The notes below the pieces were generated by a model that ran no database searches, was not told the origin of the DNA, and saw nothing but the letters and a program-made list of their open reading frames with translations. The translations under genes and the position numbers were made by a program. This document shows, piece after piece, positions 25,801-39,700 of a DNA stretch of 64,000 bases; the first letter of the stretch is position 1; each line of letters begins with the position of its first letter. The stretch comes from Norana najaformis. Its lineage: Eukaryota; Annelida; Clitellata; Crassiclitellata; Hormogastridae. Location of the stretch: the NCBI GenBank assembly GCA_964023275.1, contig OZ029919.1:32581561-32645560 (forward strand). The letters run 5' to 3'.

Positions 25801-28800
25801 TGGTAACAATCGTAATAATCTCTTAACAATTTCTTACATTACAGAAACGCCTTAGTACACGGCAACATCCTTATATCATCATCATCATCATCGTCATCAT
25901 CATCACCGCCACCACCACCACAATTTACAGTCAATGTATTCATTTTATAGCTACGTTTGTTAGGGGCTCAAGTAGAGCAGAAATCTCGAAACATCTTTCT
26001 GCTCTGGGAGGGATTTGAACTCTGACCACTGAGTTGACAGCACAGAACACTAACCACCACAATAACTCACCTGTAATTATAATCAACGCAGCCATCGCTC
26101 AGGTAAGACGCATCTTCGTCGTAGCATCGAGTTGATCGACCGTAATACTTCATCAGGTAGTCCTGGTACGTCTCGGGTTTGGCAAAACAAGGGTCAACCT
26201 CTCTGTTCAAGGGCAGGTCAGTCAACATGCTGCCTTGCCTGATTCACATCAATGTAATAAATTTTTATAAATATTTAAAACTAGAACAGAATACAAATAT
26301 AACAAAAATGTTGGCTCTGGTTTAAACTGCAGACACAAAGAAAGCAACAATTAAAGAAACTCAAAAAATGCTTAAATGGAAGCTTTTCAAATATAAATAT
26401 GTTTAACATGATTAACTAAAAGTTTATAACTAATCAGCCAGAGAGTCCAAGAAAAGTTCAGCTATTTCTTAACCAGCTTCATATCAGAAACTCACAACAG
26501 ATTCTAATTCACATGCGCCGCTTATACAAATTTCTACATAAGTTAATTTAATGGGACAGTGCAGGCCTGTAATGGAATATGATTTTCAATATCCGTCCGG
26601 AAACAGATTCAGCTTCATCTTTTCACTGTCCACTAATTCTACCCTGAGCAAGGACTACACATGCCTCTAATTCACCTTTGACATTTGACCTTCGACTGTC
26701 CGTGCCTCTGATTTAAACTCTGACATTTGATCTCTGACTGCCCGTGTACCTGAATCACCTTCAACACATCTGGCATGTCAGTATATTACTAGTATTTTTA
26801 TTACCCCGGTATTATTAGCTGCAATAAAAGAGTGCCTCAAATACATTACATGTAATAAATAAACAATTACCTATAACAAAAGTGTGAATACCTTACTTTA
26901 CGTGTAATAAAAGAGCATATGATACTTGAGACTGGCACAAAACCACAGAACATACATACCTCTTATCATCTGAGATGGCTCGTTTAGGAGATTTTTGGTT
27001 TCTGTGACTTTTTGCGGCAAACGACTGACTGAAAGACAAGTATTTACTTTTCGGCAAAGAGACATCCTAGAAAAAATAGCCACATAATATAAATAAAAAG
27101 TCAAACATGTATATATGTATGTATATATATATGTATACATGTATGTATGTATTTATGCATATATGAAAGTACGTATTAATAATGTATGCATCAAGACCTT
27201 TAATATTTCGCTTTTAAGGATCTCTCAAAACTGCTGCAGAAATGACTATCAACCTGAACTAAACAGCAACTGCGTTTAAGACACCTGAAAATGTTTGTTT
27301 AGCAGAATGCCATGTATAATTATATTTAAGCAACGCTATCTGCATAAAAGAACAAGAAATAACTCTAAAATGCAGACCTGGACACAAAAGCAGTATACAA
27401 GATTTATCAAACAAAGCTCCACATATGACAAACTACCTGATCAAAATCAAACAAGAGGTAAAACGAAGGCCACCTTGGCCGTGGACATGCACACATGTAG
27501 ATAACACATTTCTTACTGATGTCGGTGGTGGCTGAGCTGCGTAGGACATTTGCGGTAGTTTTGAATTTGGGGATCTGTACTGCGGGACATAAGTTCTTGC
27601 GTCATCTCTTGTAATCTCTTCATAGCCAGTGTTCCAGCTTCAAATGTAAAACATAAGAGTAAACATTCTCAGCTGATTAGCAAAAACTGTACATCTTGAT
27701 CAGGTTAGCTCTTGCCCGATGTGGTTGATACCTCGCAAATGGCGTCATGTAGAGAAATTTACATTTTAAATGCCAAGAATGAAAGTATACCATAATACAC
27801 AATACAGGTAATATCATAATAATGCATCAGACAACACTTATATGACATTCTTTCATGATATCTGCTCTCTTGCAACATGTCTAATATCATTGTCTTAGCC
27901 CTACACACAAAGTGATACAGACCTAAAAAAGTTGGTTCTTGCCGTAAAACACTAAAACAGGTTACACTGCAACAAGTCACATTTTAAGTCTGAAACAAGT
28001 TTGGATCCTGGCTGGGCTACATCAGAATTTACGAAACAACGTAACGTAACAAAAGTTTATATAGCAGCCTTCAGGCAACTTCCAAAAGCGCTGCTTGCAT
28101 GGCTATCTAACTGACCTAAACAGGAAATGTTTGTCGGGCCAAATCAGTTGAAAGAGTACGTATACTTAAAGTTGATAACGGAAGAACAACGAAGCATGTT
28201 ACAACAAGGTCTTCGCAAAAACCATGCATTCTGACCAGCCTTCTCCAATGGATTATGATTTTTTACTATGGCTTAAATTGAAGCAATCATTGACTGATGC
28301 CTTGTGCATTATGATAACAATGCTATCAAAGTTTTCAGATTAGATCAGATTAGGTAAGAATTACATCAATTAGTTGTCTAATTCCTGCTAACCTTCCAGC
28401 ACTGTACAAATGATCTGAAGCAAGGCCATTTGTCACCCTTGTTTCAGTCGAATTCCTGTATGAAAAATCTTTTACAAACGGCTGTGCGGCCTGTGGAACG
28501 TCACTGCCGCGGTCAACCAGAGGAGGACCATAACTGTGAAGCTCTGCGAGTGTTGATGGCCTTGAATGGCCTGTGAGTGGGTCAGTTGCAAGGGCAGAAC
28601 TGACCGGATGACCATTCGTAAGATGATCCGGTCTTATAGAAGGTCGAGGGATATTGTTTTCATTTGCAGCCAATTCTGATGATCGTCCGACTGTATCTAG
28701 CCAATTAAAAGCATTTCAGCACAGTGACAGACATTCGTATGGTGTTGCAAAAGTTTGCATCTAAAGGATAAAGAAACTGCAAGAATGATAGACTGCCGCA

Positions 28801-30750
28801 CACAAAAAAACAACTCGATAAATTTTACCACTGGCAAAGAGATGATTAAAATGCTTCTGGTGAGTCTAGATCAGCTGCAAGGACAGCATTTAAATTAAAT
28901 TAAGACCTTCTGAAATAGAATCTTATGCAGAATATTATAAATATTAACAAAAATCATCATCTTCCTTACTACATTTTGCTGTGAACTGTGGCATATTGCA
29001 GGAACTAAGCAGCTGCAGCCAACTGGACTGTTATATAACAACTTCATAACGCTTTCACAGGAGCTGAGAACCTTTAAGAGAAATCTCTGCCTGTACCTGT
29101 TACTCTAAGAAATCTCTTACCTTGAGTAAATCTTTTGTCAGCAGCATCTGTAGATCGAGGCACACCCCTTTTTTCAAAGCTTCCCAGCTGACTCGGGTCT
29201 CCAAGTCGAATAAGTTCCGAAGTGTGATCGGTGCAAACGTCTGATGACAGACTGGAATTTAAAATCGATCATACAAATGAACAAACAGCCATTTGCACAA
29301 AGATACGCTTACGGCTTCTTATCAATTTGTAACGTGCCTCTGCACCTGTATCTGCAATCAAACCATTCGCCAGGTAACACCAGTACTTACCATCATAAAA
29401 AGAAAACACCTATAATGCACACACGTGCACAAGGTATTATCATGTTGATTGATACTGTTAACAATTGGTCTTTATCTAGGGAAATCAATATGCAAGACGC
29501 AATGCGTGAATCATCAACATCAGTGGCATGCCCCTCTCTACGCTGTGTGTAGCCCAGTCAAGTGGGTGATGATCCACCTCCACCGCCTGGGTCTGCGTGT
29601 GCCTTGGTCATATGACTGGTCTCTTTCATATCCGTGGGGAGGAGGGCAGAAATCAAGGCTTGGAGCAACTTAGCATGGTCCTGCCCACCACTGTGAAACG
29701 GCTTGGTCAAAATCCAGCAAAGAAATGGTAAACAGCCACAGAGGACATGTGACAAGGAAAACCCAGTCCTTTAGACCTCAAACCAATTTAAATTTCCTTG
29801 GAATAATAAAAGAGAGGTAAACTTTGACCTTCGAGAGGTTTCTAATAGGTGCTATATAAATAACCAAACACGTACATACTAACAGCTTCTCACCCAGATT
29901 CAAAAGACAGATGCTGTTCTTTGCTTGATTTGTTCTGAGGCGCTTCGATTCGTTTCTCATTTCTGTGAAGAATCGATATCAAGTTACCAAGTAGGCAAAC
30001 ATCGGTGCATGCTATTTAGTTTCACAATTCAGTGCATAGTGATGGTGACGATTATAAAATACTTTACAGGAATATACAGGCTCAGCGGCTGGCCAACCTT
30101 TCTACCGGGAAAACTCAAAATGGATCACAGGTTCAGCTAATGCAGCTGCCCTAATTCTATATCCTACATTCTCATTCATTCATTCAACTTCTTTCATTGA
30201 TCCCAAAACTCGGTCAAGATACAATTTTAACATAAATTAAACAGGTAATTAGGGATACAAGCAGCAGAAACTATCACAGAACTAAAAAGAAACAACTTAC
30301 AAATTACAGTCATATGTCATTATATAGAAAGTCACAGCTGGTTTTCACACGTCTGCAAATTTCAGAAGTGCACAGATAATGAATGCCAGAATGACACTTC
30401 AATACACTAAATGTTAAAAAACGTGGTGCTTGTTTGCGCAAATGTACCACAGAAGTTAACCTAAGACCTAGTATACAAGTCAAGAAGTTGAGAGAAATGT
30501 AATTTTGCATATCTTCAATAACGTATCACGCTGATTGGAAATTTATACAAAATGACGACCGAGCAGTATTGCACAATCCTTCAATGCACGCAACTTATGA
30601 AGCGAACAATAAGCAAATGAAAGCAAGAATACCTGTCGACTGCTGACTTTTTGCTTTGAGTAGAAACCGGTTTTCTTAGTTGCGACTGAAGAACGCTGTC
30701 GATGACTTCAGAAGTCACCAAGTCTGGGTCGTCGTCCTCTTCGCTCGGAC
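19828..30750 (-). CDS. CEP95: CEP95-like C-terminal region (17 exons, residues 1018-1749)
   Basis: Exons: 30633-30750, 29894-29962, 29121-29251, 28393-28696, 27517-27637, 26960-27024, 26071-26238, 25442-25622, 24743-24826, 24016-24085, 23065-23172, 22546-22712, 21929-22003, 21278-21430, 20653-20786, 20249-20333 and 19828-19992. The first half is polar and low-complexity. From about residue 1403 (exon 25442-25622) it turns into highly charged helical sequence ([53 protein letters not shown]), ending [15 protein letters not shown] before the stop. The order of these blocks (KxYYxx, [37 protein letters not shown]) agrees with the CEP95 C-terminus as I know it. All phases agree. Confidence 0.85.
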
Positions 30751-33700
30751 CTTAGATGACAAAAATCGCATGTGCCTGAGTGACAAGTATTAATTTATCC
30801 GAAAATGTTGGAAAATTACATTTATTAATTTATCAGAAAATTTTGGAAATTTACAAGTATTAATTTATCCGAAAATGTTGGAAAATTACATTTATTAATT
30901 TATCCGAAAATTTTGGAAATTTACAAGTATTAATTTATCTGAAAATTTTAGAAATTTACATGTATTAATTTATCAGAAAATTTTGGAAATTTACATGTAT
31001 TAATTTTTCTGAAAATTTTAGAAATTTACATGTATTAATTTATCAGAAAATTTTGGAAATTTACAAGTATTAATTTATCTGAAAATTTTAGAAATCTACA
31101 TGTATTAATTTATCAGAAAATTTTGGAAATTTACATGTATTAATTTATCTGAAAAATTTAGAAATTTACATGTATTAATTTATCAGAAAATTTTGGAAAT
31201 TTACAAGTATTAATTTATCAGAAAATTTTAGAAATTTACATGTATTAATTTATCAGAAAATTTTGGAAATTTACTCCAACAGACAGTAACCTCAAAATAT
31301 TGTCTTTGGGGTCATATTAAGGAGCTTGTGTTACAGCAAGGACTTTCTCTAAAGCTCAACTAAATTTGGGATCCAAGGAACACACGCTATAAAAGCATTC
31401 AGTTACATAGGTAACAATTAAATTACATTACACACGAAAGAAAAGTACAAATGCAAACTCATGGAAGAACAGGAGACACACAAGTTGTGAAAATTTAAAA
31501 ATACAGATCAGTCACGCTGAATGAAGTCCAGGCAACACAGCAAAATCAAGAAGATCGCAAAAAACGAAGTTACCATGAATATTTTGTTCAGATTTGCTTT
31601 CTTCTGCAATTTCCTCCAGAATGAACTCCATAAGACCATGGAGCACTTCAAGCAGATTGGCAATTGCAGTTCGATCACCACTGACAATGTCTTGGCCGCT
31701 GATGTGTGCCAGAGACGTATTTAGGACGTCCATTGACAGCGTATCTATCACCGCCTGAATATTGTGGACTTCATCCTCTCTGGCCACCGGATGCTGTATC
31801 ACATCTACACACCACAGCAACAGAAACTCTATGATTAAACTAACATGCTTCTCTTTAAGCAGAAAAATAAACACCATTTGCAATGGACCCTTCATACAGA
31901 ATGATTCGTTACCAAACTGTGTTGGGTTCTTGGGTCTTCTAGGCTGCTGGTCCACGGCTGTGGAATTTGCTGCCAAGTTCTATTCGTTCAGTCAGTTCTG
32001 TGACGTCATTCAGGTCTAAACTTAAAACTCCTCTCTTTCAACTTGTTTACCCACCATAACCTGGCTTCTGGTTTCTCTGACCTATTGGAATTCGACCCAG
32101 CTTCTCCAAAGGATTATGATTTTGATTGCAATTTTGACTTAAAGCAACTACCCACTGATGCCTAGGGCATTATGATAACGGCGTTATAGAGCGTCTTTAG
32201 ATTAGATCACAACACAAATTCTGAAACATGGTAGTTGCTAACTTTACGTTATGTTCAGCCACAGATCTAAACAGATGCAACTTAAGATAAGCTGAAAACA
32301 GCCTTTAAGTACTGGATAACCTCAATCATAAGGATATCCAACAAGAGTTGCAATGTCACAGTTCACATTTCTGTTCTTATTAAATAAGAAGCATTTCCAG
32401 AAGTGTCCAAAAATAACTGATATTATAATATTACATAATTTGCAAATAATATAATAAAATGATGAGCAAAGGAATCCAGCAACGAACCAGCAAGCGGCTC
32501 TGCGCAAAGGCCTTCGAACAGCATCACAAACACAGAAGCCGTGATGTCACGAATAGATCGGATCTTGATGTTGATGCGAAGCTTTGACAGCATTTCGTTA
32601 GCCAAATTAATTATCTCTGAAATTAATCATCTGAATTAATCATTAAAATTAATCGTTACAATATTTAACTATTTAATTCTAAACCAGATTAATTCATAAA
32701 ATTAAGTATCAATGCAATCATGAATCATAAATTTAGGCAAACTATTCACAAGCGAAATTAATACTTTTCATGCTAGAATTATCAGTTAACAAATCTAATT
32801 ACCTGTTATTCAAAATTGAGAATTAAACAATAATTAAGTAACAAGGAAACCAAGAATACATGTATCAAAGGAAACCAAGAATACATATAACAAAGGAAAC
32901 CAAGAACACATGTATCAAAGGAAACCAAGAATACATGTATCAAAGGAAACCAAGAATACATATATCAAAGGAAACCAAGAACACATGTATCAAAGGAAAC
33001 CAAGAACACATGTATCAAAGGAAACCAAGAATACATGTATCAAAGGAAACCAAGAATACATATTCAAAATTGAGAATTAAACAATAATTAAGTAACAAGG
33101 AAACCAAGAATGCACGTATCACCTTAAAGGACCACTTAGAGGTGTTAAAATGTCTTATAAAGTCCAAGTTACTGTTGAAAATTATTACCGCATATTATTT
33201 GGTTTATGTAGTTAAAACACTATTTAAATCTGGCATAGTATTATTAAAAAGGTGTAAAGTAAGTCGACCCACCATTATCATCTTTCTTCGTAATATCAGA
33301 AGAAGAACCGAAATCTAACAGAACCAACAAAATCTCTTAAATACTGTACAAAAAGAATTAAAACAACTACTTTATCATGATGAAATGATTAAATCGAATT
33401 CTTAAGCAAAGGTGCTAATGAAATATATCTTGAAGGTATATGCTACACAGCTGCTCTGCAAATAACAATATACTTTAACACTATTTAGGTAAACAAGTGA
33501 AGTGCTTTTGTGAGGTACTTAAGGAGCTACATAAAGCATCTAGATACACAATGGCATAAAGCGAACAGAGGGGTACATTACTTTGCGAAGGGAAATTATC
33601 CTTTGGCAGTTCGTAGAAGACTTCTAGAAGATGACCAATAGCCAGACGATTGCCTAGAACGATTTCACGTGGACTGATATGTGACAGAGGCGTCTGAAGA

Positions 33701-36700
33701 AGTTCTGAAAGGACGTTGAGGACGATTCTTACGTTGTGGATGTCATCCTCTTGCGAATGAGGATCTTGAATTACATCTGAACGACAACAGGAGCCAAGCT
33801 TAGCACAACATCATAATAGTTAAGCACAAAATAACAACAAAATTCAATAACTGGTCTACAAATATCTATCTATCCATGAACAAAAAGCAATTCCAAAAGA
33901 ACTAAAAGCAAACTCTGATGGATTATGATTTTGATTAAGATTTCACTTGGTCACCATTGATAGCTGCCTTGTGCATTGAGATAATGGCGTTACAGAAGTC
34001 ATTAAATAAAATTAGATTAAATTAGATAATTTTAAATAAAATTAGATTAAATTAGATAATGTAGCTAATGTAGCCAGACCATGCTTATCCAGTTGTAGAG
34101 AAGAGTCACTTTTGCCAGACAGCAATGTTGCCGCTTTACACAGAATCACAAATTTCTCTGGCAGTAGATATCAGCGAATGTGGTTTGATACCAGAAAGTT
34201 ACTGCCTCAGCACATCATATGAGTGCTTTAACCAAAGTGAGAGTGTGGCCAGGCAACCAGTAGTCGTCCAACCTAGCAACTGACGTCAGCAGCAAAACCA
34301 CCAAGGTAACTGGAAAACGATATTGACTTAAGTGCAGTCAAATGAATTTGTGATAGTTTGTGTGATTCTTCTCTCCAACTTACCAGCAACGGGTTCAGAA
34401 CAAATGCGTCTCAGCAGGTTTACAAAGAATGATGCGTTAATGTCTTCCAGTGTTTTTATGCTCGAATGCGTCGGTCCCACCAACTCACTTGCAAGGTTCA
34501 CAGTTGCTACAGAACAAACAGAACATCCTTTTCTTTCTTTCTATATATGCATACATCCATGAATATATGTAAATATGCATGCACGTACATATGTACGTAC
34601 ATATGAATGTATGTATGAGTTTATGTTCGCATTCGTCTTTCATGTGCAACATAATGTAATTCAATTGTAATGCAAGGCTGCAATTACTTGCCATCGCCAT
34701 TCATTCTTTTCAGCTTCAGTCTGTTTTCCTGACCTAAAAATTAATAACAGCAGCAATAATCTCATGTAAAAACACAAAATGACAGCAAAAGACAAAGTAT
34801 GCAGGATTAACTCCACTGTTCTGAGTACATAGTAAACAGATTCCTATTCTGTTTTTAGCCCTTTAGCCGTAGTAAAATGTAACTCAAACTGCCGTTCACT
34901 CCATAGTAAACTGTATTCACATCAAGGTATGTGGTTCCCAATTTTACTCAAATTAGATATCATCTGTATCTGTAATGCCTTGAAATAACTACTCTTAGGA
35001 TGCCTTAGATGTAATAATTGCATCCTAAGACAATAAATAATCAACAGACATCGTTAACTGTCGCCAATTATAGGCCAGCCTCAGTCAAACTATTTAAATG
35101 TCCAGAGATTTCAATCCGAAGAATCGTCAAGGCAACCGCTGACAGATAATGAAATTAGACAAAACAGAAACGTCGGTGGAACAGCAAGACATCTTAATGA
35201 TTTACCGTCAGCCAACTGCCAGAGAAGATCAAGGAGGTTGCGAGTCGCCAAGCGATTCCCATAGACAATGGCTGATGCCGGAATATGAGACAAAGACATC
35301 TTCAGTACCTTCTCAAGAGTTGCGATAACAACCCTGACATTTCGAATTTCATCTTCTGTTCGCATTGGATGTCTCACAACACCTGAACACAAGAATGTTC
35401 TGAATGAACAAACTTAATCTAGGTAAAAAATAGAATTCCCACATCCCACAGTGGAACATAGGCACGGCATTCGCTGCTCTTCGACCCTTAAGCCAGGATT
35501 GGATGAATCCCAAGGTCCTGGATATTTCTGGGGGCCCCTGCCATTTACTTCCAAGCTTACTCTGGTACCAAATTCTACTATATAAATGTTCTGCTACAAT
35601 TACAATAACAGTTATGGCTTGATCCTTATTTATCATTATTACTACATGTATTTTTTTAAATTTGTAACATGAAAAATTCACACAACAAATATGTGAATCT
35701 ATGGCTTGATTCTTATTTATTATCGTTATTACATTTATTATTTAAAAAATTTGTAACATTTGCTAATTCACACAAAAATCTGAACTGCAGCTACATATCA
35801 TGACCTTTTGAAAGCTAGTGAGAAATTGTGAGTTTTGAGGCATTTCTTGCTTAAATGATCTTTTATAGACACTTTAACAACAGGCTCACCAGTTAAACCC
35901 TCTGTGCAGAGTTGCTCAAGAATGTTGACAAGTAACGAGGCCCTGATATCTTTCACGTTCTTGACTTTGAAAGAAATGTTCACTTTCGATAAAAGACTGT
36001 TGGCCAACCTCAGCAAATCTAAGCAACCATAAGATCAAGAAAAAACTGTTAAAGGTACAGACTAATCAAACTAAACTCGGATGAAAAACTTGTAGGTCAA
36101 TTCTGAACAGAATACCGCAACCACATTTATACAACCAATTACAACGTATATCCTGATACGTGGCAGCCAGGAGTTATAATTAAATTCAGCAAGTAAACAG
36201 AAGTAAGTACCAGGTAATCTTTATCACCATGAAACAAACACCCACAATTTACAAACACCGATGCATATAAAACAGTAAGAAATGAAGCACGACATGATCT
36301 TGTTACAACATGATATGGCTAAAAAATGTAGCTGTGAAATGAGGTTCCAGTTTACAAGTATTTCTTTTCTTACGCTGATTATTTACAGCTGCTACCTAAT
36401 ATCCACAGCATGAAATGATTATGTTAATGGAACTATGCATCGAGGTACACACATGTATATAGTGATACACTTCAGCTTCAACCCCGTTACTACATCTTCC
36501 ACCAATGCGTCTTCTTCGGTAAATTCAACAGCATGACTGTGAATCCCTTTGGATTCTGCCATCGGAGTCAAAGTGGATGTCTTAATTGGCAATTACTTTA
36601 CGTATTCATAGTGATCATTACAATAAAAGGAAACGAAACAAGAACAGAAAATTTCTGCCACTATGTTACTCGTTCGATTTTCCATTTTTTAATAACATGC

Positions 36701-39700
36701 AAAGCAAAATTTATATAACGATATGCAACATCTCTAAGCAGGAGGAAATAAGACCAACTAACATTCTTCACTGATGTCTGAGGCAGCCTTGGCTGATGCT
36801 GAAAAAAAATAGAAGCAGGTACAATAAAGGTAACAGGTAGAGGTAACACTTTTTACATGCCTCTTGAGAAAAACTTAAGATGCTGAAAAAGTACAAACCG
36901 GTATGGTAACGGGTAAAGGTAACACACTTGTTTACTAGACACTCTAGGAACTCCTAAGATAAATGAACCGGAGGATAAAGCACTTGTCAGCTGCGTGTAA
37001 AAGACATCAAAGCATCTGTCCAACAAAATCCCGTCTGAAGTAAACTTGTTGACCAAACAGAAATTGCAAACCAAAATAGGCTGCACTTATCACTTGGAAA
37101 AGTGTATTCTAAATGTCCAAAACTCCAGACAAACAGAAGTTGAAAAATGAAGGAAGGTCTGGTCTCTGTCTCAAAGGTGAAGTCCCATCAATCGGACTGC
37201 CAAGCCTATCAGTGCTGTTGTAACCTTGGCTAAGAGCACAGCTAGGCTCCTGCCACAGGTTAGAGCTGGGCGACCTGTGCAGGCAAAGGCACAAGTGCCA
37301 TAATTTATCTCAAATACAGCTGCTAATAGGTAGGTTCTAATGAGGTGTTATGAGAATTACCTTCAAGGACACCAGAGAAGACTTCGAGCAGGTGTTTAAC
37401 TGCAACGACGCTGCCATCGACCACATCTTGTGCGCTGATGTGTGACAGTGAAATCCTCAGAACATGCGAAAGAGTGCTAAGAACGACCTTCAGATTATGA
37501 AGGTCATTTTCTGCCGATTGCGATCGTCGTAGTACACCTTAAAACAGGAAATTACGCAAGCAGAGAATAAACGCAATCACACACCTAGCCGCTTCCAATT
37601 TCATAAACTGAACCTGGCGAGATATGGTACCAACGCTATGGTTGCCTCTTGCAATGAGTAGATGCCTACTGGGTAAGCAGATATCTTAAAAGGCTACTAA
37701 ATAAATGTTCAGAATGAATTAATTAACAAATGAACTACTGAACACAATGGCTCTAATCCAGGTTGCTGAGATGAACTTTGCCAGAGGTCAAAGGCCAAAG
37801 TGTTATATAAACCAAGCATATATAAATCCAATCTAACCTTGAATCTGTTCAGAGCATAGATGTTCCAACAATGTCACAAAGAATGTTGCATTTATGTCTA
37901 GCGATGTCGTCACACGCCGATCAATGCCAGCCTTACAAAGTAAGCTGTTGGCTAATTCCACCAGTTTTCCTGTTTAAACAATTTCACCATAAAACAAGTG
38001 AAAGAAAACGTCGATATTTAGAAATTATAATTTCTAGACTTTTTAGCCAAAGTATCAAGCCTTGAAGAGGTCAGCTGAGTTCATCAAGTCAAGCCCTTAC
38101 CATCACCTAATCTAATCTAAACAACCTGCCTGAAAAATCTAATCTTATCCCACGTATGTGGTAATCCAATCTTATCTCACCACAATCCAATTTAAATCTA
38201 ACCTAAACTCACTTATCTGGTAATCTAATCTCACCGATCTGGTATTCTAATCTAATCAAGCAATAATCCAATCTAAAATCTAAATATAATCTAGAAAAGC
38301 ACCTACCTGGTAATCTAGTCTAATCTTATTGACCTGGCCTAAAAGACCTAATGTATCCTAACTATTTCTTCAGTAAAACCATTACCAGTCATAAGATTAG
38401 GCAGCATTTTCTGACCTTTGCTTTCCTTCTTTGTCCTTTCATTATAGGCTGTAAGCAACAAAAACAGGAAGCTATTGGTCTCGTTCAGTCTTTAAAGGAA
38501 TTTCTAAAGGAGTCTGTGCCTATATGTATGTATGTACATACGTACATAAGTACGTATGTATGTATGTACAAAAACCTTAAGGCTTAAGTAAAAACTTGAA
38601 ACTATGCAGCTGGGCAAATCAAGAATGCACATCGTGAAACCTGCATAAACCTCAACATATCGTAACATGCCTATGAACTTCTCATCGACTTATTTCCATT
38701 TCCACCCAAGAAACATTACAAAAGGTCAGAGATCAACTCGCCAACGTGCTATCATTATTTAAATCATTTGTCAAGACCAACTATTTTACTCTGGCCTTTG
38801 TGTCGAGGTCCTCAGTAAACACTCATCCACGACTCAGATAAACAACTGTGTGTACGGTAAGCGCTTCTTCACCTTCTAGCATGTGTGGTTTGTGCCCAGC
38901 CAGTTGCAAGCATCATCACCAGTTAAATGAAAAGCCAAGAGCCTCCCCATGTAGGAGAGGCGCTCATCTTCTTTTCTTAGGCCCTTGAGCCGGCAGTGGA
39001 CAAATCCCAAGGTCCTGGACAGGGGCCAGTGTATCGCAGGACTTGCCATTTACTTCCCAGCTTACGCTGGTACCAAATTATACTGCTTCTTGCTGACAGA
39101 GGCACGATGTGCGCAAACAACCTGTTACAGTCGAACCCGCAACCACGATCACTGACCAAACGTGTTACCAATAGACCACTGTGCCGCATAAAAAATTAAT
39201 AAATAAAATAGACAAATGCAACACAGACATGAACTTGTTACCTTCAAGTAAGCCGTAGAAGACTTCGAGCAGGTGTTTAGTCGCAACTCTGTTACGACTC
39301 ATGATGTCTTGTGGACTGATGTGTGACAAAGACATCTTCAGTACGTCTGCCAGGGTTCGTATTACGACCTTGAGGTTATGAAGGTCATCGGCTGCCGTCT
39401 GTGACTTTTGTATAGTTCCTTGGAGGAAAAAGTTCACAAAAGAATGAATGAGAAAAATCAATAATGTCAAGATTTTTGGCCTGTTGCACAAAAATAACTT
39501 TTGCTCTGGTGAAAAATCTTTATTCAAGCACCAGAAACTTAACTTGGTGGAAAATAGAAGTTTAAACCACTAGGGTACTCACTTCTGAGTAGATATCTTG
39601 AAAAGGTGGTATAAAAGTGCCCTGAATTGAAGACTTAACGTGACATTTGCAGTGTTGTGCCTTCACAGTGGGTCTACCTGGAACGGACTCCCTCTGAATC

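Noticed and set aside
32860-33087. 75-codon repetitive open frame, and the array as a possible CRISPR
   Set aside because: Units are directly adjacent with no unique spacers, so it is a minisatellite; the genome is animal.
38090-38105. 6-bp microexon as linker between modules 5 and 6
   Set aside because: An AG/GTGATG/GTAAGG pattern exists, but it is too short to distinguish from chance, and modules 5 and 6 join in phase without it.
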